Shown: piece by piece, positions 53,517-62,763 of the stretch
Numbering within the stretch: position 1 is the first letter of the stretch
Layout: every line of letters begins with the position of its first letter
Assembly (NCBI RefSeq): GCF_019802045.1
Contig: NZ_JAHVHU010000006.1
Coordinates: 310,001-374,000 of the forward strand
Source: Membranihabitans marinus
GTDB taxonomy: Bacteria > Bacteroidota > Bacteroidia > Chitinophagales > Saprospiraceae
Direction: 5' to 3'
Length of the DNA: 64,000 nucleotides
Program-made: the position numbers and the translations under genes
The notes under the pieces: generated by a model
Databases searched by the model: none
Seen by the model: only the letters and a program-made list of their open reading frames with translations
What the model was told of the DNA's origin: nothing

Positions 53517-56500
53517 TTATTCGATCACGATCATCTTCTTAGTCGCTGTATACGTTTTTGTATCTAATTGATAGTACAATACGCCAGTCGCATTAAGATC
53601 TGAACTTGTCAACTTCACTTCGTTGTAGCCTTCACCATACTCACCTTCTACGATCTTCAGTACCTTACCGGTCACATCGTACACGCTCAAGGTCGCTTTA
53701 GATGCTTCAGGCAATTTAAATCCAATCACAGTCTGACCCGCATACGGGTTGGGGGTGTTTTGGTACAGGGCAAATCCGGAATCTTGTCCGTCGAAGCGCA
53801 AGCTGACGTTTTTCAAGCCACCTTCAGCATCGTATGCTTCCGTAGTGGTTACCCGGTTGTTCAGGCTCAATGCATCACGCAATTGTACTTCTGATTTCGC
53901 TTTCACTACCAATGTGAACAACACATCGTCACTGGACAAGTTCTGCCCGTCAGCTTCACTCCAGCTGGATGTAATCATCCCTGAAGCATAGCGTACGTAG
54001 TTGTCTTTCGTGATGTTCAGTGCACCAGCTTCGATCGACTCGATCTCGACCAGATTCGTCACATAAGATAAAGTGTACTGCAATCCGTTGATGTTCGCAA
54101 AGTTGTCAGAAGTGACATCGATCCGATATACTTCACCACTCTTCATGGTTTTGTCTGCCACGTTCAGGTTCAACGTTCCGGTAGCGCTTCGGCTGCTTCT
54201 TGCAGGATCACCTGACAAGTTCACATCACCGATTTTGACACCGACAAAGTCTACATTCATGTCGCCTTCCAAATTAGCTACATCATAAACTTCTTTGTCA
54301 GATTGTGTGTCAAAGAATCTCCAGCTCGTATTGTTCGCAAACTTCGTGTGCGGCTGCATCACCAATTTACGCAGTTCAAGTACGTCAAATCCGTTGATCG
54401 ATCCGTTGCCGTCAACATCAGCTGCAATGCGCTGATATTTGCTGTCCAACGATTGCTTCTGCAATACATGACGCTGAATCGCGATCAAATCTTGCGTACT
54501 TACACCATTGGCGAATCCTGTGTTCTTGCTCGGTACCAGGCTCACCTGAGATCCGTCGTTGATCGAGAAGTTATAAGCACCTTCTCCACCGGTCACGGTC
54601 GTCAATGGACTTCCGTTCGCAAAAACAGCTTTCATCTCAACTTTCTGTACTGGCGTGCCTTCTTCGGTTCTGATCGTACCTTGAACCAGGCTCAAATCTC
54701 CAGTCGTATCTGTCACAGTGACATCACAATCCGCATCAATCGTAGCAATGACTTCTTGCTCATAGGTAAATTCACGCGTGGTTGATGTATGTGAAGCACA
54801 CCAGTCAATGACATTCCATTTGATGATATACTTCTTCATTCCAGGCGCGCCTACTACGTCATACTCCTGAATAGTCTTACCTACTGCAGGTGAGTTACAC
54901 AACTTACCTACTAAGTGCGACTTCAAGGTAACGTCTCCCAACGTATCCGGGAAGAACGACGTAGACAACTCTTCCGGCAAGCAAATTGGTGCATCTTTGG
55001 TTCCTACGTTCGCAGGAAGATCAAACATGTTTTTGCTCATTCCACAAGCAGACTGTACATTAATCACCTGCTCCACAGTCCATTTTTGTGATTCAGATCC
55101 ACATCCACCTTCGACAAAGAATCGTCGGGTAATGGTTCCCTGTCCACATTCGTCCAGGTCAACCCATATGTCCTGCTCGCAAGTAGCGGCACAGTTGATA
55201 CCAATGATTCCATGAGGTGCGGATAATTCTGCACTGTCCAGGAAAGTAGTAATGTGCGTGATGGTCTCCCACCCGATTGTTCCGTCATGATTCTCAATAG
55301 CTACCTTCTCGATGTTCGACTTTTCTTCGCAAGTCACGTTCCAGTAATCGAAGTACAATGAACTCTCAGGCAACAAGTTACCATCGATGTCCGTCGGTCG
55401 ATTCTGATTGTCAACCCATGTTTTCACATAGCTTCCGAAAGACTCATTCAACTCGTCAAACAAACCACTCGTGTCTTTCTTACTTCCGTACTCTCCAAGA
55501 GCACCGGCAGCTTCTACAGCATCTTTATAATAAATGCTATACGCTTCACAAGAGATATTCAAGTCTGGCAATCGCTTCACTAAGCGGGTATTTCCGGCGT
55601 CTTCCACATATGCTTTGGACGTTCCTTTACCCCAGTTACAGCAATAATCCATCACCAATAGTTCCACAGGTACTGCTTCGCAAGCATCTTCACATTTGAA
55701 CGGTACGGATTTACTCCATCCACCACCCAGCAGTGACATCTCATTTCCATAACCAGATTTTCCGATTAGGTTATCAAAGATCGCTTCAAGCTCTCTAACG
55801 TTCAATTTGTTACCGTGCTCATCAGCTGTGGAGCAATTCTCAGCGATATACTCTGCAATTGCATAAATCCAGCCGTGTACGACTTTCTCGCCACACAGTT
55901 CCTCATCTTCCCACAACCATACAATCTGGTTGTAATAGTATTGTTCGATCTCCCCGTCATTCAGGAAGTTTTTCAAATCATTAACATTGTATTTATCATT
56001 AAATGCATACTCTCCTACGATCCCGCCACCTACTGCTGTAGATGCCTGAGTTCGGTTTACACCCAAATCATCCAGGATGTCCACCCAATTGTTGTAAGAT
56101 TTGGTTACATCTGCACACAGATCAACACAAGCCGTGTCAGCCCACCAGTCACTGCGTCGGACCAATCGAAGATCGATCGCACAGTTGTCCCAGCTTCCTT
56201 CATCAAAGGTCTCTGCATGAACCCATGCTGTTTTGTTCTGCAATGGTACATTGACGTTGCGGTCAACCACAATGGTCGGAGGTGTATTATCCTGGATTCG
56301 GATATACTTGGACCAGTTGCTTTGGTTCCAGCAATCATCTGCTGCTTCATATCTGACTTCGATTGGTTCACTATCACATCCGGTAAATGGAACCCGAATA
56401 GGATCCTGCGTGTGTGAATAGGTATATACAGTACAAATGTCACCGTTCGCCAGTGTCTTCGTTTCAGTATTGGTTCGCTCCAAGGCTACCCACCGGGTAC

Positions 56501-58457
56501 CCCCTTTGACATCAATGGCTGCTTTTACAGAGTGTACACCGCTGCAATTGTCTATTACACGTACGGAAGGTACATATACCTCAGCAGCGCAATCATGGGA
56601 TCCAGTCGTATAAACGGTTGGATTGCAATATTCCCATTGCTCAGCACTAGGATACTGTTCTCCAGCCAGGATCGCTGCCTGAATATCGTCATGATCCCAG
56701 GTACTGATATTGCATTTATCCTCGGAACCAGGTCCTTCAATATTATTCTCTCCGCTGAAATCAACAGGGTAGCAGAAGTCAAAGATCGGTCCGGTCGTGT
56801 CGACCAGTGTCTGCCACTGACTGATGTGTGCTTTGACCGCTTTGTCGGTACAAGAGTAGTCAATGACCACATCGTCCAAATTGTCATCTGCACTCAATTC
56901 TTCACAATCATCTTCTGCATCCTCTACGCACGAATTAATCGTCGTCGCCCAGCACGTTTGCGTAATCCAACTGTCAATGCCACGGGTTTGTGGACATGAT
57001 CCAGTCCAATCTGCTATCGCATCTGTCTCTATGGTAATACCACAGTGAACTCCGGTTTCCAAACAAATCGTCACACAATCATCGCTATAAGGACTCGCTC
57101 CTGTAACAGTAAGAGCAGGTACGGATACCTGGATACAATCAAATTTATCCCCGGTTCCTACATCACAGTACGAGATGCAATCACCACTTCCGTAGATTGA
57201 TGGCCATCCACCGGAAAACCAAAATGGATTGTTTCCGTGTCCGTTGTAGAACCAGTCGGAATCTACAATCGCAAAGTTTCCGCCTTCAGACAAAATCTGG
57301 TCTCCGTCCTGCAATAACAATACAGGATAGAAAGAATAAGATTGGAAATTTGTTGTACTATAACCACCTTCCAATATTTCATGAAGGAAACCATAAGTTA
57401 GTTGTTCCTGCGATGCATTTGCCATCATTGATGTGAAATAAGTTCCATCGATGATGTGTCGAATGGTCACTGACGTACCATCGGCTTTTTTGAGGATCAC
57501 ACAATCCAGGTACTTATCAAATACATTGGGTCCCTGATTCCAGGCATTCTGAAGCCCGGCCAATACCACAGTTTGTGGAAGGTCATAAACCACTCCTTGC
57601 AACTTGGTATACGGCAATTCATAATCATGAATCCCTACAGGTTGCTTCCACGCTGCATAGCGCTTCAGACCTTCCCCTTCGCTGGGAACAGGTTCCAGCG
57701 TACAGAAGAAAGAATCTTCCGGGCTACCTACAAAGGCTTCCGGGGTTAATTTAGGCAATCGCAATACCACGATGGTATCTGTCAAGGTTGACAGGTTGCC
57801 TTCTTTGTCATACACTTCCCACGTTCTGTGGATCACTTTGGCTGTGTCGCCTTCGCCACACGCATTTGGCATCATCACCCAGTCAGGCTGAACCTTAGGA
57901 GCAGATACGCGTCCACCACACGGAGACACCGCGGAAGGAACATGTGAAGAAGGTGCAGGAATATATCCGCAATACACGTTCACTTTACCTTCCGATGCAT
58001 TTTCACCAGTCCAGGGTGACTTATTTCCAAACGCGGAGGTTAATACGGCATTGGGCGTGCCATTGAAATTGATTTTTCCAAGGTTACACGTCCCTACGTT
58101 GTTTGTTACAGAATAATCCAATGATTTACCCAAATAGCTACAAACATTCCAAAAGTCTGTTTCTGTCTCATTGGCAAATTCAAAGGTTCTTTCAACCCCG
58201 CCCCATTGATTGTGAACGGAAACCGTGATCGGATACCCAACACCAACGTGATTGGTTACAAAATCATCGGCTCCGACTTCTACATCACCACTGGCGTCAA
58301 TGGCTGGAGAAAAGTTGGAACAGTTGGGCGCCTGTTGCGCCTGAAGTTGCATCGGTAGTGCGAACACAAATAAAGCCAGCAAAGGGATGATCCCTTTGAG
58401 CCAATTTGCGCCCAGACACCACGATGGCTGAATTGTCGTAAAATTCGTCTTTTTCAT
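53517..58457 (-). CDS. Large T9SS type A-sorted surface protein with dockerin-like and cohesin-like domains
   Basis: 1646 residues with a signal peptide ending ALPMQLQAQ. The first 1250 residues are cysteine-rich and of no family I recognise, with many paired Cys and Trp. Residues about 1256-1310 look like a carboxypeptidase-regulatory-like domain. A dockerin-like module follows at about 1311-1367: a degenerate first half (GVSTQDLIAIQRHVL) and a proper calcium loop DVDGNGSINGFD. Residues 1427-1556 resemble a cohesin domain. The last 86 residues (LYQNTPNPYAGQTVIGF ... KKMIVIE) are a type A T9SS sorting domain, removed on export. It ends in its own terminator. Confidence 0.85.
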   Translation of the reverse strand: MKKTNFTTIQPSWCLGANWLKGIIPLLALFVFALPMQLQAQQAPNCSNFSPAIDASGDVEVGADDFVTNHVGVGYPITVSVHNQWGGVERTFEFANETETDFWNVCSYLGKSLDYSVTNNVGTCNLGKINFNGTPNAVLTSAFGNKSPWTGENASEGKVNVYCGYIPAPSSHVPSAVSPCGGRVSAPKVQPDWVMMPNACGEGDTAKVIHRTWEVYDKEGNLSTLTDTIVVLRLPKLTPEAFVGSPEDSFFCTLEPVPSEGEGLKRYAAWKQPVGIHDYELPYTKLQGVVYDLPQTVVLAGLQNAWNQGPNVFDKYLDCVILKKADGTSVTIRHIIDGTYFTSMMANASQEQLTYGFLHEILEGGYSTTNFQSYSFYPVLLLQDGDQILSEGGNFAIVDSDWFYNGHGNNPFWFSGGWPSIYGSGDCISYCDVGTGDKFDCIQVSVPALTVTGASPYSDDCVTICLETGVHCGITIETDAIADWTGSCPQTRGIDSWITQTCWATTINSCVEDAEDDCEELSADDNLDDVVIDYSCTDKAVKAHISQWQTLVDTTGPIFDFCYPVDFSGENNIEGPGSEDKCNISTWDHDDIQAAILAGEQYPSAEQWEYCNPTVYTTGSHDCAAEVYVPSVRVIDNCSGVHSVKAAIDVKGGTRWVALERTNTETKTLANGDICTVYTYSHTQDPIRVPFTGCDSEPIEVRYEAADDCWNQSNWSKYIRIQDNTPPTIVVDRNVNVPLQNKTAWVHAETFDEGSWDNCAIDLRLVRRSDWWADTACVDLCADVTKSYNNWVDILDDLGVNRTQASTAVGGGIVGEYAFNDKYNVNDLKNFLNDGEIEQYYYNQIVWLWEDEELCGEKVVHGWIYAIAEYIAENCSTADEHGNKLNVRELEAIFDNLIGKSGYGNEMSLLGGGWSKSVPFKCEDACEAVPVELLVMDYCCNWGKGTSKAYVEDAGNTRLVKRLPDLNISCEAYSIYYKDAVEAAGALGEYGSKKDTSGLFDELNESFGSYVKTWVDNQNRPTDIDGNLLPESSLYFDYWNVTCEEKSNIEKVAIENHDGTIGWETITHITTFLDSAELSAPHGIIGINCAATCEQDIWVDLDECGQGTITRRFFVEGGCGSESQKWTVEQVINVQSACGMSKNMFDLPANVGTKDAPICLPEELSTSFFPDTLGDVTLKSHLVGKLCNSPAVGKTIQEYDVVGAPGMKKYIIKWNVIDWCASHTSTTREFTYEQEVIATIDADCDVTVTDTTGDLSLVQGTIRTEEGTPVQKVEMKAVFANGSPLTTVTGGEGAYNFSINDGSQVSLVPSKNTGFANGVSTQDLIAIQRHVLQKQSLDSKYQRIAADVDGNGSINGFDVLELRKLVMQPHTKFANNTSWRFFDTQSDKEVYDVANLEGDMNVDFVGVKIGDVNLSGDPARSSRSATGTLNLNVADKTMKSGEVYRIDVTSDNFANINGLQYTLSYVTNLVEIESIEAGALNITKDNYVRYASGMITSSWSEADGQNLSSDDVLFTLVVKAKSEVQLRDALSLNNRVTTTEAYDAEGGLKNVSLRFDGQDSGFALYQNTPNPYAGQTVIGFKLPEASKATLSVYDVTGKVLKIVEGEYGEGYNEVKLTSSDLNATGVLYYQLDTKTYTATKKMIVIE

Positions 58458-58460
58458 GAG

Positions 58461-58747
58461 TTCTAGTTTTGGTTTAAAAAAAATCGGTTTTTTAAATAAA
58501 AGGTTTTGATTAATAAATTTGGTTTCAATTAATTTAAAACTGGATTTTACGATATGAGCCTATCTGTGAAAGGAACAGCAGCGTGTGCTGTCGAAAATGA
58601 AAAACAAAAAAAGAAAAGTTAGTTTAGGTGTAAAGGTTCATTCATTCACAGAGTCGGTTTGGTATCTCAATCTAGTTTTCGGTTTAAAAAAATCGTTCTT
58701 TCGACGCCATTCACTGCGTCTTTGGTTTTCGACGCCATTCACTGCGC
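58461..58747. repeat. Duplicated leader segments upstream of the 1646-residue gene
   Basis: TCTAGTTTTGGTTTAAAAAA with AATCGGTT (58462-58489) recurs as TCTAGTTTTCGGTTTAAAAA with AATCGTT (58671-58700). Right beside the second copy, TTCGACGCCATTCACTGCG occurs twice (58700-58718 and 58729-58747). The first copy sits directly in front of the start codon. The 495-nt spacer otherwise shows no gene. Confidence 0.75.
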
Positions 58748-58952
58748 CTTAAGTTTTTTCTTTGACATGCATCATCATGCCTGCACATACCTATAATGCA
58801 ACAATCGTACCTAATTTATTATAACAGGAATTAAATATGTCTAGCTTACTCAATACCAACGTTTTAAGGCCAAATATTTTATCTGTTAAATTTTGGAGGT
58901 TTTGCACACCTCTTGAATTTTTATCTATTATATTACGATTATTTTTCATATG

Positions 58953-59891
58953 TTATCTTTTCTTGCTCCCGTTTGAATCATTTTCCTGATGAGCAAGATC
59001 AAATTTCAAGGAGATTTCGTGGGATCCATTGCTGTAGGTTTGAAAATCCGAAAAAGACACACCGTAGGAGTACATGATGGTCATCAGATTGATACGGGTT
59101 CCCAAGAGTACATGCGCTGAATTACCTCCCCCTATGGAATAGGTAAATCCACCAATCAACTGATCATCGGCATAATACCCCAGCATATTCAAATCCACCT
59201 GAAAAGGGGCATGCCGGACTTTACGGATGGCCAGGGAGGGTTCGATATCAAAATTATATTCTTCCAGTTCTTTTCGATAGCCGGCATACCCAATGAAATA
59301 CTTAAAAAGAGTATTTTCTTCTTCCGCAGAATCTGCATCGCTATCGACTCGGGTTCGGATCAGGTTCGGTAAAGCAGCTCCCGCAAAAAATCCATCCGGA
59401 AGGAGAGCGTGGACACCAAATGACGCATCAAAAACATCATATCCTCTGGCCGCCTGATCAATGACCGGATCATTGGGATCCAACCCCTGATCAACCAAAG
59501 CCGATGCCTGTAACTTATTTCTTTCATACCCGGTCGAAAGCCCGATACTCAATCTGGTTTCTTCCACATCAAACTGGTACGCATAGGAAAGCACACCAGA
59601 TGTTTTATTAAGGGATCCCAGGTTGTCTGAGATAACCATTGCTCCCAGTCCAATTTTATCACTCACCAAGCCATTGTATCCCGCCGTAAAAGTCTGTGGA
59701 TTTCCCGGAAAGGCATTCCACCGGCTAATGTAATTCAACATAATGGTTTGCCCGTCCATACCGGTTGCTCCAGGATTGATCAGGTGATAGTTGATCTTAT
59801 AATGCTGGTGTGAACCTGCTTCCTGTGCCGTTAATTTTCCGATCGTCAGGATCAATACGGTCGCGGTGATATATCGTAAAAGTTTGTTCAT
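58953..59891 (-). CDS. PorP/SprF-family type IX secretion outer-membrane protein (second copy)
   Basis: 312 residues with a signal peptide (LLRYITATVLILTIGKLTAQ). Family features: HYKINYHLINPGATGMDGQT, YISRWNAFPGNPQTFTAGYN and the late SNGSHEISLKFDLAH. It lies 38 nt after the type B surface-protein gene and is probably co-transcribed with it. In Flavobacterium johnsoniae sprF follows sprB and is needed to secrete it, so this copy is likely the dedicated partner of the 878-residue protein. Confidence 0.92.
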   Translation of the reverse strand: MNKLLRYITATVLILTIGKLTAQEAGSHQHYKINYHLINPGATGMDGQTIMLNYISRWNAFPGNPQTFTAGYNGLVSDKIGLGAMVISDNLGSLNKTSGVLSYAYQFDVEETRLSIGLSTGYERNKLQASALVDQGLDPNDPVIDQAARGYDVFDASFGVHALLPDGFFAGAALPNLIRTRVDSDADSAEEENTLFKYFIGYAGYRKELEEYNFDIEPSLAIRKVRHAPFQVDLNMLGYYADDQLIGGFTYSIGGGNSAHVLLGTRINLMTIMYSYGVSFSDFQTYSNGSHEISLKFDLAHQENDSNGSKKR

Positions 59892-59929
59892 TGTCTTGTC
59901 TGTTTAAAGTCAAATTTCGTGCCGGAAAA

Positions 59930-62566
59930 TCAATTTAACCTGCGCAACAGGGTTACATGCCCCTTATACTGGGTGGTCGTACCGTCTATTTCTTGCACCT
60001 CCAATACATAATAATACACGCCGTCACCCAATGTATTTCCATCTCCGTCAGTACCTGTCCACAAATTGTTGTAGTTCTCTTCTTTGTACACCGCTTTACC
60101 ATAGCGGTCAAACACCATTAGCGTATTCACCGTACCTTCCACACAAGCTATCCGAAGCTCATCATTGAGACCATCCGCATTGGGTGTCATGACCTGAGCC
60201 GCCGTAAAGCAATCCCGATCATCGATGGGCACCCGTCCGAGCCCCTGGGTCATACATCCATTGGCATCGGTCACCAGAACCCGGTAACTGCCTTCTGTCA
60301 GGCTTCCAATAAACACGGTGGTCGAACCGGGACTTTTATCGTTCCATTCGTAGGTATATGGTTGGGTTCCGCCCCGGACCTCCGCTTTCGCGGTACCGGC
60401 ATTACCTCCATTGGAGGGTGTTGTGACCACACGCACCAACATCGGCTCGGGTTCCTCGAGCGTAAATCGTCCTTCGGTTTTTTTCCCTTCGCTGTCAGTC
60501 ACGGTCACTACATAGTCACCGGCACCCACGTTTTGCAGGGTTTCTGTTTCGTCCCCTGTATTCCATTTATAACTATATGGTGCTGCACCAAAACTAGCTT
60601 TAGCGCGTAAATTTGCATCTGATTCACCGTTGCAGCTGATCGCTGATCCATTGTAATCGGTGGTTGCTTCGATGACCACATTGTACTCCGCGTCTCCAAT
60701 GCTGATATCTTTACTTACTGAGCAGCCATTCCCATCAGTCACCGTTACGGTATAGGTACCTGACCCCAGCCCGCTAAGATCTTCGGTGTCATCACCGGTA
60801 CTCCAGTTGTACATATAGCTTCCCGTACCCCCTGAGACAGTCACATCAATAGCGCCATCGTTGCCTTGATTAATCGGTGTAATCTCAGATTCAATCACGA
60901 TCGGATCCGGATCATCCAACACCACATCACCTTTGCCGATTTCAGCGCCGGAATTGTCTGTGACTACGTAAGAGTACGTGCCTGCAGTAAGGGCATTGAT
61001 AGTGGCTTTTGCTCCGACAGCCTGACCGTCTTTCGTCCAGGCAAAAGTGTATGGAGATTGTCCTGCATTTACCGTTAAAGAAATAGAGCCGTCATTGTTT
61101 CCTGTACACGTTGGCGGAACGGTTTGGACGGTTACATCTTCAGGCTGGCCGACCGTCACAGAACCGTCACATTGTTGAAATGTATAAAAGTTGCCATCCA
61201 CATCGGCAGCCAATTGGGTGGTCGTATTGTCACCGGTGAAGATGACCGAAGACACCGCTCCGTCGTCACCGATTACATCAAAGCACAACTTAAAAAGCAA
61301 TGCGTTATCCTCTAGGGTGATCCCGGGGCCATCCGGATTTTTGTAGGTCCAGGATAAAATGGCCTTTCCTTCAGCACCTTTATCCAGGCTATAATCAAAT
61401 GAGGTAATTTCAACATTAGCCGATTCAAAAGAAGGGTTGCTCAACACAGCAGGATCCCATTCGATGATCGTCTGGAGAACCGCCATTTTCTCAATACCTT
61501 TACCCACAATATTCACGCAGGTACTGGATCCTTTCGGCGCGGTGGTTGTACTCGCAGCTATGGAAAATCCTTGTTTATCACAGTCCGTGCCACCGCTATT
61601 CCCCCCGTCGCCGGCGGAAATTTTTCCGTTGGACAGATTGGACTCGACTGACACAGTTTGACCATCCTCCAGCGTACTGAATTCAATTTTTTGGGGGCTG
61701 TTACTAAAGGTTATGTTTGAGCTACCCGTTGATTTTTTTATCTTAAAACACAATTCCACAATGGTGGTTCCATCAGTTATAGACAGTGGCTCGGTATCGG
61801 GCGAGCTCCAGGAAATAATAAGTGCGCCATCACTGGCAATGGATTCTGTGGCGATAGAGGATTCACTAAAATTGGTCAGATTAAAATTACGTCCCTCTAT
61901 AAACTCCAAAAAATCTGTATCAAACTTTATGCTGTATTGCATGCCATTGAGTTCTGTAAAGCTGGTCACCTTCAATGGAATACAAACGGTTTCTCCATTG
62001 CTTCCGGATGCAGCCCCCAGTGAAAGACTGACCCGCCCTGGACCAGAACCACCTTCACCTATCGTGACTGTACCGGCATTCGCCGTCATACCAATTTCGT
62101 TGTAATCCCTATCGATCATTTCTACTTTACGCGAAAATTCACCAAAATCTACTTCCTGTGGAATATCCACAAGTGTGGTGGAATTGCCGGTAGCGATGAT
62201 TTCAAATTCAATGGTAAAAAACAACCCATCATCGGGTATATTAAATCCATTGTCCGAGGTGGCATTGGCATAAGCTACGGTAATCAGGCCCTTATCCGCG
62301 TTGACCTTGGAGTAATCAATATTTTCCTGGTCAAATTCATCCAGAACCGTGGTCAAATTCTTGACATCTTTCACCTTCAATTTGGACGGATCGAACTTTA
62401 CCGCAAACTGGAAGCCGACGATGGCTTTAAAATCCTTCACCTTGACATCGATACTGACGACATCTCCCGTGTTTCCCTGCGCATCAGACAATGTAAATAC
62501 CGGCTGTGCTAATGCACTGGACACCAGTGTAATAAAGACGACGATGCATGTAAAATATTTGATCAT
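59930..62566 (-). CDS. T9SS type B-sorted surface protein with three cohesin-like domains and SprB-type repeats
   Basis: 878 residues with a signal peptide (YFTCIVVFITLVSSALAQ). Three cohesin-like domains are at about 22-170, 178-318 and 332-473, each with the pattern G-D-x-V-x-I-x-V and GFQFAVKFDPSKL or its equivalent. Four SprB/PKD-like repeats follow (475-552, 553-624, 627-704, 706-782) with GTYTVTVTDGNGCS-type phrases. The end (TPNADGLNDELRI, VFDRYGKAVY, DGVYYYVLEV) is the gliding-motility C-terminal (type B) sorting domain. It would be displayed on the cell surface as an adhesin or scaffold. Confidence 0.88.
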   Translation of the reverse strand: MIKYFTCIVVFITLVSSALAQPVFTLSDAQGNTGDVVSIDVKVKDFKAIVGFQFAVKFDPSKLKVKDVKNLTTVLDEFDQENIDYSKVNADKGLITVAYANATSDNGFNIPDDGLFFTIEFEIIATGNSTTLVDIPQEVDFGEFSRKVEMIDRDYNEIGMTANAGTVTIGEGGSGPGRVSLSLGAASGSNGETVCIPLKVTSFTELNGMQYSIKFDTDFLEFIEGRNFNLTNFSESSIATESIASDGALIISWSSPDTEPLSITDGTTIVELCFKIKKSTGSSNITFSNSPQKIEFSTLEDGQTVSVESNLSNGKISAGDGGNSGGTDCDKQGFSIAASTTTAPKGSSTCVNIVGKGIEKMAVLQTIIEWDPAVLSNPSFESANVEITSFDYSLDKGAEGKAILSWTYKNPDGPGITLEDNALLFKLCFDVIGDDGAVSSVIFTGDNTTTQLAADVDGNFYTFQQCDGSVTVGQPEDVTVQTVPPTCTGNNDGSISLTVNAGQSPYTFAWTKDGQAVGAKATINALTAGTYSYVVTDNSGAEIGKGDVVLDDPDPIVIESEITPINQGNDGAIDVTVSGGTGSYMYNWSTGDDTEDLSGLGSGTYTVTVTDGNGCSVSKDISIGDAEYNVVIEATTDYNGSAISCNGESDANLRAKASFGAAPYSYKWNTGDETETLQNVGAGDYVVTVTDSEGKKTEGRFTLEEPEPMLVRVVTTPSNGGNAGTAKAEVRGGTQPYTYEWNDKSPGSTTVFIGSLTEGSYRVLVTDANGCMTQGLGRVPIDDRDCFTAAQVMTPNADGLNDELRIACVEGTVNTLMVFDRYGKAVYKEENYNNLWTGTDGDGNTLGDGVYYYVLEVQEIDGTTTQYKGHVTLLRRLN

Positions 62567-62763
62567 AACGTTGTTTTATATCGTGGATGTAATTTGATTT
62601 ACTAACGAACCGAAATGGGTCTGCGTATATGCCGTGCTATCTGTCGGGTGCAAAATCCAATTTGACTTTTGTCGTAAACCAATCATCAGTACCGGTAAAT
62701 ACAAAATCTATTCCAAATTTCTTTAATACGTTTTATTTAACACTTGAGGTGGAATTTTGAGTT
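62567..62763. other. Leader region of the 878-residue gene
   Basis: 197 nt with no coding frame. It should hold the promoter of the type B gene, but I find no clear TAnnTTTG on the minus strand. Confidence 0.5.
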
